From: Cryptomeria japonica
Taxonomy: Eukaryota > Streptophyta > Pinopsida > Cupressales > Cupressaceae
DNA length: 64,000 nt
Assembly: GCF_030272615.1 (NCBI RefSeq)
Contig: NC_081409.1
Location: forward strand, 21,082,260 to 21,146,259
Direction of reading: 5' to 3'
Positions 46,410 through 57,732 of this stretch are shown here, piece after piece (the first letter of the stretch is position 1; every line of letters starts with the position of its first letter). The position numbers and the translations under genes were made by a program. The notes under the pieces were generated by a model. That model ran no database searches. It worked only from the letters and a program-made list of their open reading frames with translations, and was not told where the DNA came from.

Positions 46410-47050
46410 GATTAATTATAATAATATATTGATTTGTAGTGAAATATATTATTGAGAAAGAAATGAGATTAATTATTTGATGTAAGTAGTCATTCTTAGT
46501 TTCTTTTATATGTATGAATTTAAGAATTTAAATAGATGAATAAATCATTACTTGAAATGTCAATAAATATGAATACTATTATAGTTAGGAATTTTATCAA
46601 GTAAAATTTAGATTGTTACTTTTGTGATTGTTAATGTAGGTTGCATCTAACATAATAACAATGAGAGCTCTATGAAAGAAAGAAGCCATACAAAGGGCAG
46701 TTGTAAGTTGATACAATATTTATAGAGTACTTTTAGTTCACCCATTTACTTTGTACAATTTCAAAATAGTCTACCTAAGCTCAATTATTATAGACAAAAT
46801 ATGATCTATTTCATCCAATATTTTTTAAATGTAATAGAATTACATACTTGTAATGAGGTTATATAATATTGTTTTCAAAAATAGTTCATTCAAATCATTC
46901 AATGTTTCAATTAGCAATCTGTATTTGAGAAAGGTCCAAAGGTACAACAAAATAAAGCCAAGTATATTTAATGGTCAAAGTTCTATGAATGCAATGTATA
47001 TATGTCTCATTTGTTATGATTAAGGTGCCATTAACCTTGTAAATCTTGTA
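46410..47050 (+). repeat. Dispersed repeat R2, copy 2
   Basis: Partner of 42000-42660. The 3.7 kb between the two copies holds the 170-bp tandem repeat and the microsatellite. Confidence 0.8.
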
Positions 47051-48439
47051 TAATTAATTATTCCTTCTGTTTGTAAAATTCCATAATGGAATATGTACTC
47101 ACTAAGAAATGGTCTTATTTCAGCTAAATTTAGATCTCAATACCTAAAAAGGGGTGTGGGGGCACTTACCCCCCACTACTGTTGTCCCTCCAAGATTCTC
47201 CCTAGCAGGGGTTCTAGGGTAGTGCTCCCAAATGGAATTTTTTAGAAAATTGCATTGTAAAATTATATAATTTTTTAGTCAATCTAAATCATTCATCATT
47301 AGGTCATAGAAATTATGGTAGGATTCGTTTCCTTAGAAGAAAACACATTTTAATGAGGGCATTGTATTAAGATTGCGACAAGATAGAAAGTTCAGATAAA
47401 AGAATAGACGATGTTGAAATAAAGACAAAAAGTGAAGGGTGTTAGTGATGTATTGTAAACTCTATTGAAATTTATATAGACCAGTGCACATCTCTTCTTG
47501 TGTTTATTTTCTTCTCAAAAATATATTTCCACATAAATATTATATTTTTCGTATATTCTTTTATTTCCTTTGTTTTCCCTAATTTGTTTTCCTATTATCT
47601 CTATTTGGTTATGCATTGGATCAATAATTATAATTACTAAAACTAGATTATCATTCTATAGATGTTTACCTTTATTTCAAACTTTATTTACTTTGAAGAA
47701 GTTCATAAATGAAACTTTAAAACTTTTCTTCCATGTTCCTTTTCATTATTTACCTCAATCTAGTTTGTTTTTCTATTTTTGGTTTATCTTAATTTTTCCT
47801 TAGCAAAGATTTTAGTCTTTACGATATTTCCTTTAAATAAGGGTTTGTGAACTTCATCCTACGGAGGGGAGGAGATGTTCAATTGCTCAAAAACATATTG
47901 TAGAAAGATCACCCACAAATCAAGATATTTGCATTTTGAAATAGACATAAATTTGGTTGAACTATATTACCTGATCCAAAAAAATGATCCTATAATATAA
48001 CATATTTGTAAATTAAAAAAATATATTAATAAGAATCGTTAGAGATCAAAATAAATTATAATAAAACATAATAAATTTTAAAATAAAAATCAAATAATAT
48101 AAAAAATTAAATTAAATACTATAATTTTTAAAATAATAAAATGTACAATTTCATCCCTTAAAATTACATTTTACACATCAAATTATTTAATAAAACAAAA
48201 ACACTTAAAAAAAACTTCATATACACCGATGAAGAAAAAACAAAAATACACTAAAAAAGCTAAAACCAAGGAATCATTTTGAATTTCATATATCACCCCT
48301 TGAAATGTTTCTGTCATCATTAACACCAACAATTCCTAACACACCTCATGCTAATAAATTTGCATCGGCCATATACTAAAAGAAAACTTTGTCATTATAC
48401 TAACAAAACCCTCTATACAGTTGTATCTACTTTCATCTA
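47051..48439. other. AT-rich intergenic DNA downstream of the RLP gene
   Basis: A short GC-rich patch at 47150-47220 (GGGGTGTGGGGGCACTTACC) stands out but has no recognisable function. The rest is AT-rich. The 3' untranslated region and poly(A) site of the RLP gene should lie in 48200-48439 but cannot be placed. Confidence 0.45.
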
Positions 48440-51426
48440 TTAACCTCTTATACACCCATCAATAGCTAAAATTACAACATCATAAAAATCGAAGGCTCTC
48501 TTTCTCACCCTCTTATTTAAAGTCAATACTCCAATCACAACAGAGAATCCCAAACCATAACTCAATCCAAGTCCGACTGCCCATCCTATCATTTCACCAT
48601 CTGAATTCTTTGCTTCACCAATTCTCTCAATACTTGTGCAGTTGCCATAGCCAGAAGAGTTGTTGCAGACGCTTATATTGGTAAATGGAATCCCACTTAG
48701 CTTAAGATTGCCTAAGTAGGACGACTCCCCAAAAGTTAGGAACTGTCCTCCATGGGGTACTTTTCCATCAAGCATGTTGTAAGATAGATTCAAGAACTCC
48801 AAATAACTCAGGAACTCAAGTTCTAAGGGAATGTTGCCATTCAACCTGTTTAGCGAGAGGTCCAGAGACTCTAGTTGTTCCATGTGTCCCAATGTTTTTG
48901 GGATTCGGCCACTGAGATGATTCCTTGAAAGGTTAAGGGCTATCAAGCCTTGAAGAGATCCCATTTTAAAAGGAATGCTCCCTGATAAACTGTTGTTTGA
49001 AAGATCAATACATTTAAGAATAAAGAGAACTTTCACAAATTCAACATCCCAGCCTTTCCAGGAAATTTTGATCTGATTTGTATATGTAGCACCACTTGAA
49101 CTGTATTCTTCGAGATGGTTTGAATTATTCTGCGATGCATTGACCATTGCAAGCAGGTTTGTAAGGTTGCTTGGAATAGCTCCTGAAAGGTGGTTGCCAG
49201 AAAGATCCAGAATTTGAAGATTCGGAAGGCCAATTACCTGGCGTGGGATACTGCCATGAAAATGATTAGACCTTAAGACCAACACATGCAGCTGTGATAG
49301 CTTTCCAATCCAGTGGGGAAGGGTGCCTTCCAAATCATTATTTCCCAAATCCAATACTTGCAGAGATCGGCCTTCTGAAATGGATGAGGGAATAACTCCT
49401 CTCAAATGATTACCATTGAGCTTCAATGTATGCATGTTTGTAATGTTGCCCCACTCTGCTGGCAATTTACCTTCCAGATGATTTTCTGCCAAATCTAGAA
49501 CACTAAGAGAAGAACAATTCCTGGTTAAATGAGGATGAATGACACTGCTCAGCGTATTTTTTGAAAGGTCAAGAACCTGCAAATATGGAGTGCAAATAGA
49601 ATCTGGAATCGCTCCGCTAAGGTTATTCCGCGACAAGGATAAGAACCTTGCATTTTCAAGATACGCACCGATGTGACTAGGAATAGAACCATTAAACTGA
49701 TTCATCGACAGATCTAGCAGATAAGCACCAGCAGGAGGAAGAGGAAGAGAACCTTCCAAGCTATTATTGTGCAAATCTAGATAGTCAAAATACATGGGTA
49801 AGGTTAGTCTAGATGGCAATGACCCAGTTAATTGATTACAGCTAAGGTTCAAACTATAAAGGCTGGGTAAGTTCCATATCCAAGATGGAATATTTGTTTG
49901 GATACTGTTAGCAGATAGGTCCAGATCCCTCAAGTCGTATTGGGTCACAAGAAACGATGGAATTCTATCTAAATTGCAAGAGCCTAGTCCCAAAGAGGAA
50001 AGCTTAAACTGCGGAATCCATGTCGAATCAATGTTTACAGTCAACTGATTGTAAGAAAGATACAGGCTTTCAAGACTAGTGAGATTATCGAATACGGAAA
50101 GGGAAATGAGGCCGCTTAACCTATTGGAGCCGAGCCAAAGGCTTCTTAAGTTAACAAGATTTGAAATTGTAGATGGAATCGTACCATTCAATTCGTTGCC
50201 ATTAAGGTAAAGACTAACAAGGGAAGAAAGCGAGTCCAATGAAGGTGGGATTACCCCAGTTAACATGTTGTAGGACAGGTCCAATTCAACAAGTTTAGAG
50301 AGATTGAGTATGGAGACAGGAAACTCACCTTCAATAGAGATATCAGACAGATAAAGACTCTTCAAGGACGACACATTCCCTATAGCAGATGGAATCCCAC
50401 CTTCAATTCCGGTATATGATAGATCAAGACTTTGCAAGGACAACAAATTCCCTATAGAAGCTGGAATCTCACCTTCAATTCTGGTATCTGATAGATCAAG
50501 ACTTTGCAAGGACAACAAATTCCCTATAGAAGCTGGAATCTCACCTTCAATTCTGGTACCTGAAAGACGAAGATGCTCCAAGCATGAGATATTCCATATA
50601 GCAGATGGAATTCGGCCCTTGATGGCTGTCCCTGAAAGAACAATCCTGGTTAGTGACAAAGAAGAGTTTCGTTGTCCAAGGAAAGAAATGTCTCCTCCAA
50701 GATTCTCATTCCAAGAGAGATCAAGAGAGAGCAAGCGCCCAGTCACATTTTCAAACCAAGCTGGTATATGTGCTGACAAATAGTTCGCTGATAGATCGAG
50801 ATGAAGGAGAGAGGTGAGGTTGAGAAGGGAATTGGGAATTTGTCCTCCAAGCCCACAGTCAGACATGCGGAGTTTTTGAAGGTTGAGTAGACTGCCAACA
50901 GCTTCACCCCACTCTTTGCTTGCAGAGATATTCACTTCAGCAAGAGAGAGGTATTCCAAGCTCACCAGATTTGATAAGCTTTCCAAACTCACATAAAATT
51001 CCCGTACATAACCAGAGAGGAATGATTTACATAACCAGCAAATGACAAGTCAAGAAAAGTGAGACTCTAATACTTTCGATTATGGGGAGGACTGAATTTA
51101 CCCTTGAAGAGGTTGTGACTGAGATCGAGGTGCTCCAACCGTGCAAGTTGGAACAGCGATGAACTGATGTTACCCTCCAAATAGTATGCACTCAAATCCA
51201 GGCGAGAAACATGACCTGTGCGGAGATTACAACTGACCCCTCTCCACGTGCAGCAATTGAATCCGTGCCAGGAAAAGAGAGTGTTATCCTCATCTACAAC
51301 TGCTGCCTTGAAATCGAGGAGAAGATTTCTTTCAGGGAGGGGGCATGCAATTGCAGGGGAAGTGAAGCAGCATAATATTGTTATGATTGCAAATGCAACT
51401 CTGCCACATGAAAACGTAGCTTCCAT
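48440..51426 (-). pseudogene. LRR receptor-like protein (RLP), frame broken near the N-terminus
   Basis: From ATG 51426 the frame encodes a signal peptide (about 27 residues, ending SPAIA), an LRR N-terminal cap (ERNLLLDFKAAV, CCTWRGVSC) and the first repeat. TAG at 51067-51069 stops it. Decoding continues as SLTFLDLSF in the same frame, then shifts near 51010-51045 to SGYVREFYVSLESLSNL. The remaining 850 codons to 48440 are open: about 24 plant-type LRRs (LxxLxLSxNxLxGxIP), an island-like segment (YTNQIKISWKGWDVEF), four more LRRs, a membrane segment (MIGWAVGLGLSYGLGFSVVI) and a 25-residue basic-start tail with no kinase. Complete RLPs sit in the plasma membrane and act with co-receptor kinases in defence or development (family knowledge). 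A recent lesion, an assembly error or a small intron could explain the break. Confidence 0.85.
50421..50564 (-). repeat. In-frame 72-bp LRR module duplication in the RLP gene
   Basis: Two adjacent 72-bp units (50421-50492 and 50493-50564) differ at about two positions and encode consecutive 24-residue repeats of the form TRIEGEIPASIGNLLSLQSL. A slightly more diverged unit adjoins on the left. The length is exactly one leucine-rich repeat. Confidence 0.9.
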
Positions 51427-51639
51427 TGTTTTGGAAACTAAAATTCTTATTATCTTTACTTTGAAAGAAAAGAGATGATCAGAAATCATGGGAAAAGAAT
51501 GATGAATATATCGCTAACTGTGGCTATAAAGTGTTGTTGTGTGAAGAGTGCTGCGTAATATTTTTGTCATTTTCAATGGGTGGAAAAGTCATGTGCGAGG
51601 AAAGAAGATTCTAACACATGGAAGCTTAACAATTTTAAC

Positions 51640-52110
51640 ATGCATAATGAGATTTATCTTCATGAACATTTACACAATATATAAATTTGCATCTATAACA
51701 TAAGAAAATAATTGTAAGAATATATTTTGACATAAGAAAAATAGGAAAGATAGGAGGAAATACAAACATTTATCTTCCTTGGGAGTATACTATGTACCCA
51801 ACATGTAGATTAATAAGATTGTTTATTCTATTTTTTAAATTCAATCTTAATATAAACCTTTGTCTCTATATTTTAGATTATTATCTCTTGGACCACCTAA
51901 GATCTAGATCATTGGTATCAAAATGGTTCATATCCCATCTCCCTACAATGTTGCAATGGTTCTAAGGATTATGATAGTTTGGTAAATATTTTTGTTATCA
52001 CTATAAGGTAGAAGCACGTAATTTTTTTTCTTCTCTAAGAAATTATATTTTCTTTTTTGTATTTATTGAGACCACAAGAATCAGGTAGTCCCCTATAAAT
52101 TGTAGTACAC
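51640..52110. repeat. RLP upstream flank, duplicated at 59246-59770
   Basis: This shares with 59246-59770 long blocks such as GAGTATACTATGTAC, ATCTCTTGGACCACCTA, GATCTAGATCATTGGTATC and AAGGATTATGAT, in the same order and orientation. Both copies contain ATTGGTATC, which resembles the start of an initiator-Met primer site, so the flank may include a decayed Ty1/copia LTR end (inference). Confidence 0.75.
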
Positions 52111-52129
52111 TAGGTAAAATTTTTAATGT

Positions 52130-52245
52130 AACCTATGATGTTCGTGCAACATGACCTTTAGTAGCATGTGGGCTACAAGAGACTAGAGCTTGTGATCTCG
52201 TGCCTACCATAGGAAGCTCTCACCAATTAAGCTAGGTGCCAAGCC
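52130..52245 (-). mobile_element. tRNA-derived SINE-like element (decayed)
   Basis: On the minus strand TAGCTTAATTGGTGAGAGC (52216-52234) matches a tRNA-type A box. About 25 bases on, CACGAGATCACAAGCTCTAGTC (shown only as a landmark; the box is 52179-52191) resembles a mutated B box such as GGTTCGANTC. The spacing fits the internal Pol III promoter of plant SINEs. No clear poly(A)/T tail or target duplication was seen, and the anticodon stem does not fold like a real tRNA. Confidence 0.45.
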
Positions 52246-54239
52246 TTGTCTTGTGTATTTTTTTTTATCCCTTTCTACTATTTGTATATTTTTACTTTCT
52301 TCATTCCTTAGGTTTTATGGAGGAACTATGTGGTATTATCCATTTCATTCTTAAGTTGATAAATGGGATATTATGTTTATATTTAAGAATTTAGCTTTCC
52401 ATATACTCATTGTGTTTTCTGGAGAGATTATTACACTATTGACAAATCTATTTTCTTCATATCTTACAATCCTTTCTTCAATGAGATGACATTTATTTAA
52501 TATGTCAAAAAAATAGCATTTTTTATATACGGTTCCACATTTTTGTTAGGAACATGGTGTCTCAACCTTGCAAATACATAATTTTCCTATTTATAGTAAT
52601 TTAATATTTCAGCACGAATTGGTCTAAAATTTACCCCAGAGCTCTGGATTACTAAATAAGCATGTTGGTAAAATTTATTCTCAAGATCATGCCTAGATTT
52701 GAACACATTAAGTTTTCCATTTTTTAAAGTTTGAAAAAAAGCTTCAAAGTCAATTCTAAACACCTTAGAGGCATTTTTGGGTCTGAAAGTGGTTTTAACT
52801 AACATATTGGGTTTTAGATTGATAGAGAACGTCATGTTATTTTTTACTCTTGAAGTGGTTTGTCAATCAAACTCTCATATCAAAATTTATGACCTCTAGA
52901 ACTTGGGTCTCTTGAAATGGGAAATATAAAAATGTATTGGATCGTAAATGAGTTGTAAAAGGGAGTTACATGTGTTGGTGTGTGTTTTAAAACATCATAA
53001 GGAATCTTCAATTAAAAACAATTTGGACACCACTTTTAGCTGGTTTTAGCTCATGTATTTGTAATAACATTTGATAGTTTCTTGTATTGTCCATTTGACA
53101 GTTTCTTGTATGTTATATCCTATAAACTAGGTGCATGAGATAGAGGTTATTTGTAAGAGTCTTATAGATATTCAATTACCTTTTGATGTCTATTTATTGA
53201 TACTTCTAAGAGAAACTTTCTATCCAAGTATATTGTATTGTTTTATTTTTTTCTAAATAATAAATTGGGTATCTTTGGAGTGTGCTATTTTGCTTTTGAA
53301 ATGATTTTCTCAATGTAAACAATTATTTTTGGTATGGATGTCATTTTTTATATCCTATAAATTAAGTGCATGAGATGGAGGTTATGTGTAAGAGCCTTAT
53401 AGTTATTCAATTGCCTTTGGATGTCTAGTTAGTGATATTTCTAAAACCCAATAAAAAATTAACCAAACACTTCCTTAACACATTTTACCCTGCACTATTC
53501 TAGCACATAAATTCATCAAATCATGAATGTTTATAACAATAATATCAATATCATTAAGAAGAATCAAATAGTAAAATAATAGTATAAGATTGTTGTGTCA
53601 TAAATTGTACATCCTTAATTGGGTGGTACAATTCGATGCTTAGGTTAGCACCTGCCTTAGTGTGTTGCATTTTGCATTTTAAATTCCCTTTAAGCATTTA
53701 ATTAATTAATTTAATTTAATCTAAAATCCTCTTTTATCACTTCACACATCATAAAAATGTGCCCTTAACTATAAGTGAGCCCCTTTTTATTTTATCTTTT
53801 TAATTAATTCATTCATCAAAGCCCTAATTATGTCATATTTCGACCTTCAAGGCTTCATTTTGCATATCTAAACATCTTGAATCATCGTATCAACTTGGGG
53901 ATCACCTTATAATCACGATACCTTGCACCCCTAAAAATTTGGAAAAACATTGGTCAGACCGATGTGGTTAACATCAGCCCCTATGTTTTCTCCTCGAATT
54001 CCAGGATCATGTTTTGGAAATATTATAATTTTTAAAATCAACTTGGTGTGAAATTATATGATTTCTAGCTCGGTCTATGATAAAAAATTAAGTTAGGGTT
54101 TCATACACATAACATTTCCTTTCCTCATTTGAAGGATCTGACAACTCTAGGAATTGAAGGAGCCTCTTATGATGTGAAAGTGCAAGTTTATGTGAAGTAT
54201 TCATTTAGAAAATCAAGCTTCTTATCAAGTATACATCAA
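52246..54239. other. AT-rich intergenic DNA, no gene seen
   Basis: A roughly 90-base phrase (TATCCTATAAACTAGGTGCATGAGATAGAGGTTAT region at 53117-53195) recurs at 53351-53430, a local duplication about 235 bases apart. No gene or RNA is supported. Confidence 0.5.
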
Positions 54240-54523
54240 CCATTTTCTATTGAACACTAGATGTCATTGAGAGGGGGGCTGAATCAGTGATTTCCAAACT
54301 TAATCCTTTTCTAGCCTATGTGTGTAAACCGGTTAACAGATCTAGCATAAAGAAGACATACCAATGAGAAGGGAGAATGACACAAATGCAACCACACATA
54401 AAAGGGACACCACATAACACCATATGTATGAGGAAAACCCAAGATGGGAAAAACCTCGGTGAGAAATACTGTTGGAGACTATTGCTCCAATCCAGCTTCA
54501 CAATGAAACATTCAGTTACAACA

Positions 54524-54661
54524 TTTAGGGCACCAACCCAAGGAGTACCACTCCTCCTTTAGGGCACCAACCCAAGGAGCACCACTCCTGCTTTAGGGCA
54601 CCAACCCAAGGATCACCAACCCTTTATTTTAGGGCACCAACCCAAGGAGCACCAACCCCAG
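54524..54661. repeat. Minisatellite, four units of 34-36 bp
   Basis: TTTAGGGCACCAACCCAAGG starts units at 54524, 54558, 54592 and 54628. The units end in GAGCACCACTCCT or a close variant. It sits in repeat-like DNA that begins near 54250 with GAGAGGGGGGCTGAATCAGTG. Confidence 0.88.
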
Positions 54662-56220
54662 CACTAAGCTCCAACTCAGTGAGCTACAATAAAGATATAT
54701 CGGATACAAAAGTAATATCTGTATTACAAAATAACTTTATAACTCTTATGCAAATCTCTCTATCGGTTCTCCTCTCTTCAATCCTTTGTCGGTTCTTTTC
54801 TCACCTTCTCACTGCAACAACCTTATCTCCTGCTGCAACTCACTCTCTATTGCAACTATATTGGTTCATCATCTTCTCCTTCTCTATCAGTTTTGCTTCC
54901 TCTCTGTCACACTGTTGTTAGGATCACCAACCAATCACACACCCTGGTTCATCTACTGGTTCATAGACCCTGCTAGTTATAACCTAGTCAATTTGCCTTC
55001 AACCTTTCACTTTGCTTCTCTTTTGTTGGAGCACCTAAACTAGTCAACACACATGCCAACCTACCTCATGCAAATCTTTATTAGATGGGAGCCTTCTACA
55101 TCTGTACTTTGTCAATATTACCAGTGGACATACTTACCGGTAAACACCTTGATGGCATCATGTCATCAATCTTCACCAATATCCCTCTGCCTTCTTCTAC
55201 TCAAACTTGCCTTCTTCATAGATAGACTGGGTCTCCTATCAATAAGTTTGTCATAGTGATAAACATATCCTTCAATCTTTTTACCAACAACTCATCATTG
55301 TCTACCCGGTTGACCTGATGCATATCCCAGATCTCATGCACCTAAGGCAACTTAGTGTTTCACTAGTTGATCTGGTGTGAGCCTTCAAACACTTGCCTTT
55401 AACTCTTTTATCTTATCTCCGAGAGTGGATCCTTGTCATCTGCATCCTGCAATGCACCAATGTGGCTTCCCTGTTTGAGCAACATATATTCAAACAAGCA
55501 TATGTGAACTGGTTGGGAACATTAACTGCCAGTCATCTCTTCAAATGGTGACTACATCTTTATCTGGTGGGAATCCTACAGTTTCATATCCACACATCGT
55601 ACCGATGGCCTCCCCATACTTAACTACCAGTATTGATATGATTTTGGTAACATTACCCCTCTTCATCACAATCAATAGCCTAACATTTTGCCCTCATACA
55701 GATGTCATCATTTACCAGTTGTTATATCATATCAGCCTCATATCCATATCTTCAACAAAAGTCAAACACTAACTTGTGTGTTGGTGACTCCAATGGACAT
55801 TGTGGTGAATGACACACTCTTCCTTACCGGATACCATCCTATACTAGTTGACATAAATGACAACACAATACCAATATTTTCATCATCAATTGAAGCTTTG
55901 AAGATATTGAAGAATAATAGATGACTAAATGTTGATTGACTTGAACCTCTCCCTTAGGGTTTGGTATGATTTAATGTTATTTTCATATCTTTTGTATGAG
56001 TTTCACAATAGTTATTTTCAGATCTACATTGGTGGTTTAGATAAACTTTTGTATTTTTTATTTCAAGCATTCTCATTTACATCATGTTCACTTAGGGTTG
56101 TATGCTCATATCATAGGATGGAACTCTTATTCTTATATTTTAGCACATTTAGGATCTTATACACACATAAGGTTCTTGCACATAAACTTTCAATATATTA
56201 TTGGCTATTGTGGAGGTGAA
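54662..56220. other. Repeat-like DNA with recurring CCGGT words, no gene called
   Basis: ACCGGT, ATCGGT, ACTGGT and similar words recur between 54328 and 55860 (for example TACCGGTAAAC near 55136). The plus strand has several 60-95 codon open stretches rich in Leu, Ser and His, but none has motifs or mutual continuity. It looks like the interior of a decayed large repeat; its class is unknown. Confidence 0.4.
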
Positions 56221-56560
56221 AATCACCAAAATGAGGGGTTTGAGTAAGGTCAAACACTATATAGCCACCCACACACCATTTTTCATGTTTCAAGTCAAGG
56301 TATAGGAATCTGATGGATGCACAATCTTTCAAAAAGATAGAAGTCACAAGTGCAGTCCCAGATCCAAAAATAGGCCCCAGAACACTAGGACCAAGGCGTC
56401 CAACACCCTAGTGCTCAACATTTTTCTCATTTTTTAGAAGTTCAACTTGCAAGGTTCTTAATCTATAGTTTTCAAGATTCCAACTGCAGTATTAGGGACC
56501 AATGCACCTAGCACCCTGGTCATGCTCAATCAGGCTCAAATTTTGGTGATAGGTGCACAT
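56221..56560 (-). mobile_element. Possible deleted LTR remnant related to elements B and C
   Basis: In the same order and orientation as the B/C LTRs, it has GGGGTTTG...TAAGGTCAAAC (56238-56262), CCAAAAATAGG (about 56365) and GC-richer phrases AGGACCAAGGCGTCCAACACC and AGGGACCAATGCACCTAGCACC, like the VNTR unit. Spacing is compressed compared with the intact LTRs. The similarity is weak and patchy. Confidence 0.28.
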
Positions 56561-56884
56561 CTGAGTTTAATATCTTGTTCTATACTTTGTATCTTACTGT
56601 CAGATCTGTATTTTGATGTATTTCAGTTTACATCTCCACTTTAAGTCATTTCCCTAGCTTAATTTATCATAAAATTACATTTTACACATCTCCTTTTCAT
56701 AGAAGCAAACAAATATAAACCCTAAAGATATTCCTTGACTCTCTCTTACAACAAGTAGTGAAAGTGAATCATTTCCTTAGGCTCTTTTGTATTCCAATGT
56801 GTGCATGAGAGTGGGATTAGGTCTTAGTTTACTAGATTCCATTTTCATCCTACACAAAGATCAATAATTTGGAAGTGTGACTAA
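56561..56884. other. Spacer, no gene seen
   Basis: AT-rich sequence between the possible LTR remnant and the truncated RLP paralog. Confidence 0.5.
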
Positions 56885-57720
56885 ATTAACTTGACCTAAA
56901 TTGCAAGAAACTAGTCCCAAAGACGGAAGCTTGAACTATGGAATTCATGTTGAATAAATATTTACAATTAAGTGTTTGGTAGAAGGATGTGACCCTTTTA
57001 GTCTAATGAGATTATCAAATATAGAAAGGGAAATGAAGCCACTTAAACTATTGCAGTTGAGCCAAAGGCTTCTTCAATTATCAAGATTTGACATTGTAGA
57101 TGTAATCATACCATTTGGTTCATTGGCATAAAGGTGAATACTAAAAAGGCAAGAAAATGTGTCCAATGAAGGTGGGATTACCCCAGTTGACATGTTTTAG
57201 GATAGCTAGATAAATTCAACAAGTTTAGAGAGATTGACCATGGAGTGAGGAATATCAACTTCAATAGAGGTATCATACGGATCAAGGCACTTAAAGGATG
57301 ACACATTCCCTATGGCAGATGGAATCTCACCATCAATTCTGGTATCTAAGAGAATAAGATCCTTCAAGGATGACACATTCCCTATAGCAGATGGAATCTT
57401 ACCATCAATTCTGGTATCTAAGAGAATAAGATCCTTCAAGGATGACATATTCCCTATAGCATCTGGAATCTCACCTTCGATAGAAGTATCATACATATAA
57501 AGACTCTCCAAGGATGACATATTCCCTATAGAAAGTGGAATCTCACCTTCAATTTTGATAGTTGAGAGAGGAGGATCCTTCAAAGATGACATATTCCCTA
57601 TAGCAGTTGGAATCTCACCTTTAATTTTGGTCACTAATAAATCAAGATTTTGCAAGGAAAATAAATTCCCTATAGAAGTTGTAATCTTACCTTCAATTCT
57701 TGTTTGTGAATCTTGTACAT
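56885..57720 (-). pseudogene. Truncated RLP paralog (LRR array only)
   Basis: The open part (57206-57720) encodes seven to eight 24-residue leucine-rich repeats of the form TRIDGEIPSAIGNVSSLKDL. Downstream to 56885 the DNA aligns with 49970-50290 of the RLP gene (shared words AAATTGCAAGA, CTAGTCCCAAAGA, GAGCCAAAGGCTTCTT, GAAGGTGGGATTACCCCAGTT), but the frame is lost. Signal peptide, LRR cap, C-terminal repeats, membrane segment and tail are all absent. Upstream of 57720 the sequence no longer resembles the RLP. It is a non-functional duplicate. Confidence 0.85.
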
Positions 57721-57732
57721 TTAAAAGAAAAA
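57301..57732 (-). repeat. Six 72-bp LRR units in the RLP paralog
   Basis: CATTCCCTATAGCAG-type phrases start units at 57301, 57373, 57445, 57517, 57589 and 57661, exactly 72 bases apart. The first two units differ at only about two positions, a recent copy event independent of the one in the main gene. Confidence 0.88.

Noticed and set aside
52179..52234. A functional tRNA gene
   Set aside because: An A box and a weak B box exist, but no cloverleaf with acceptor and anticodon stems can be formed. A SINE remnant fits better.
54679..56219. Series of plus-strand frames of 60-96 codons as exons of one gene
   Set aside because: They overlap in different frames, have no mutual splice logic or family motifs, and sit in repeat-like DNA.
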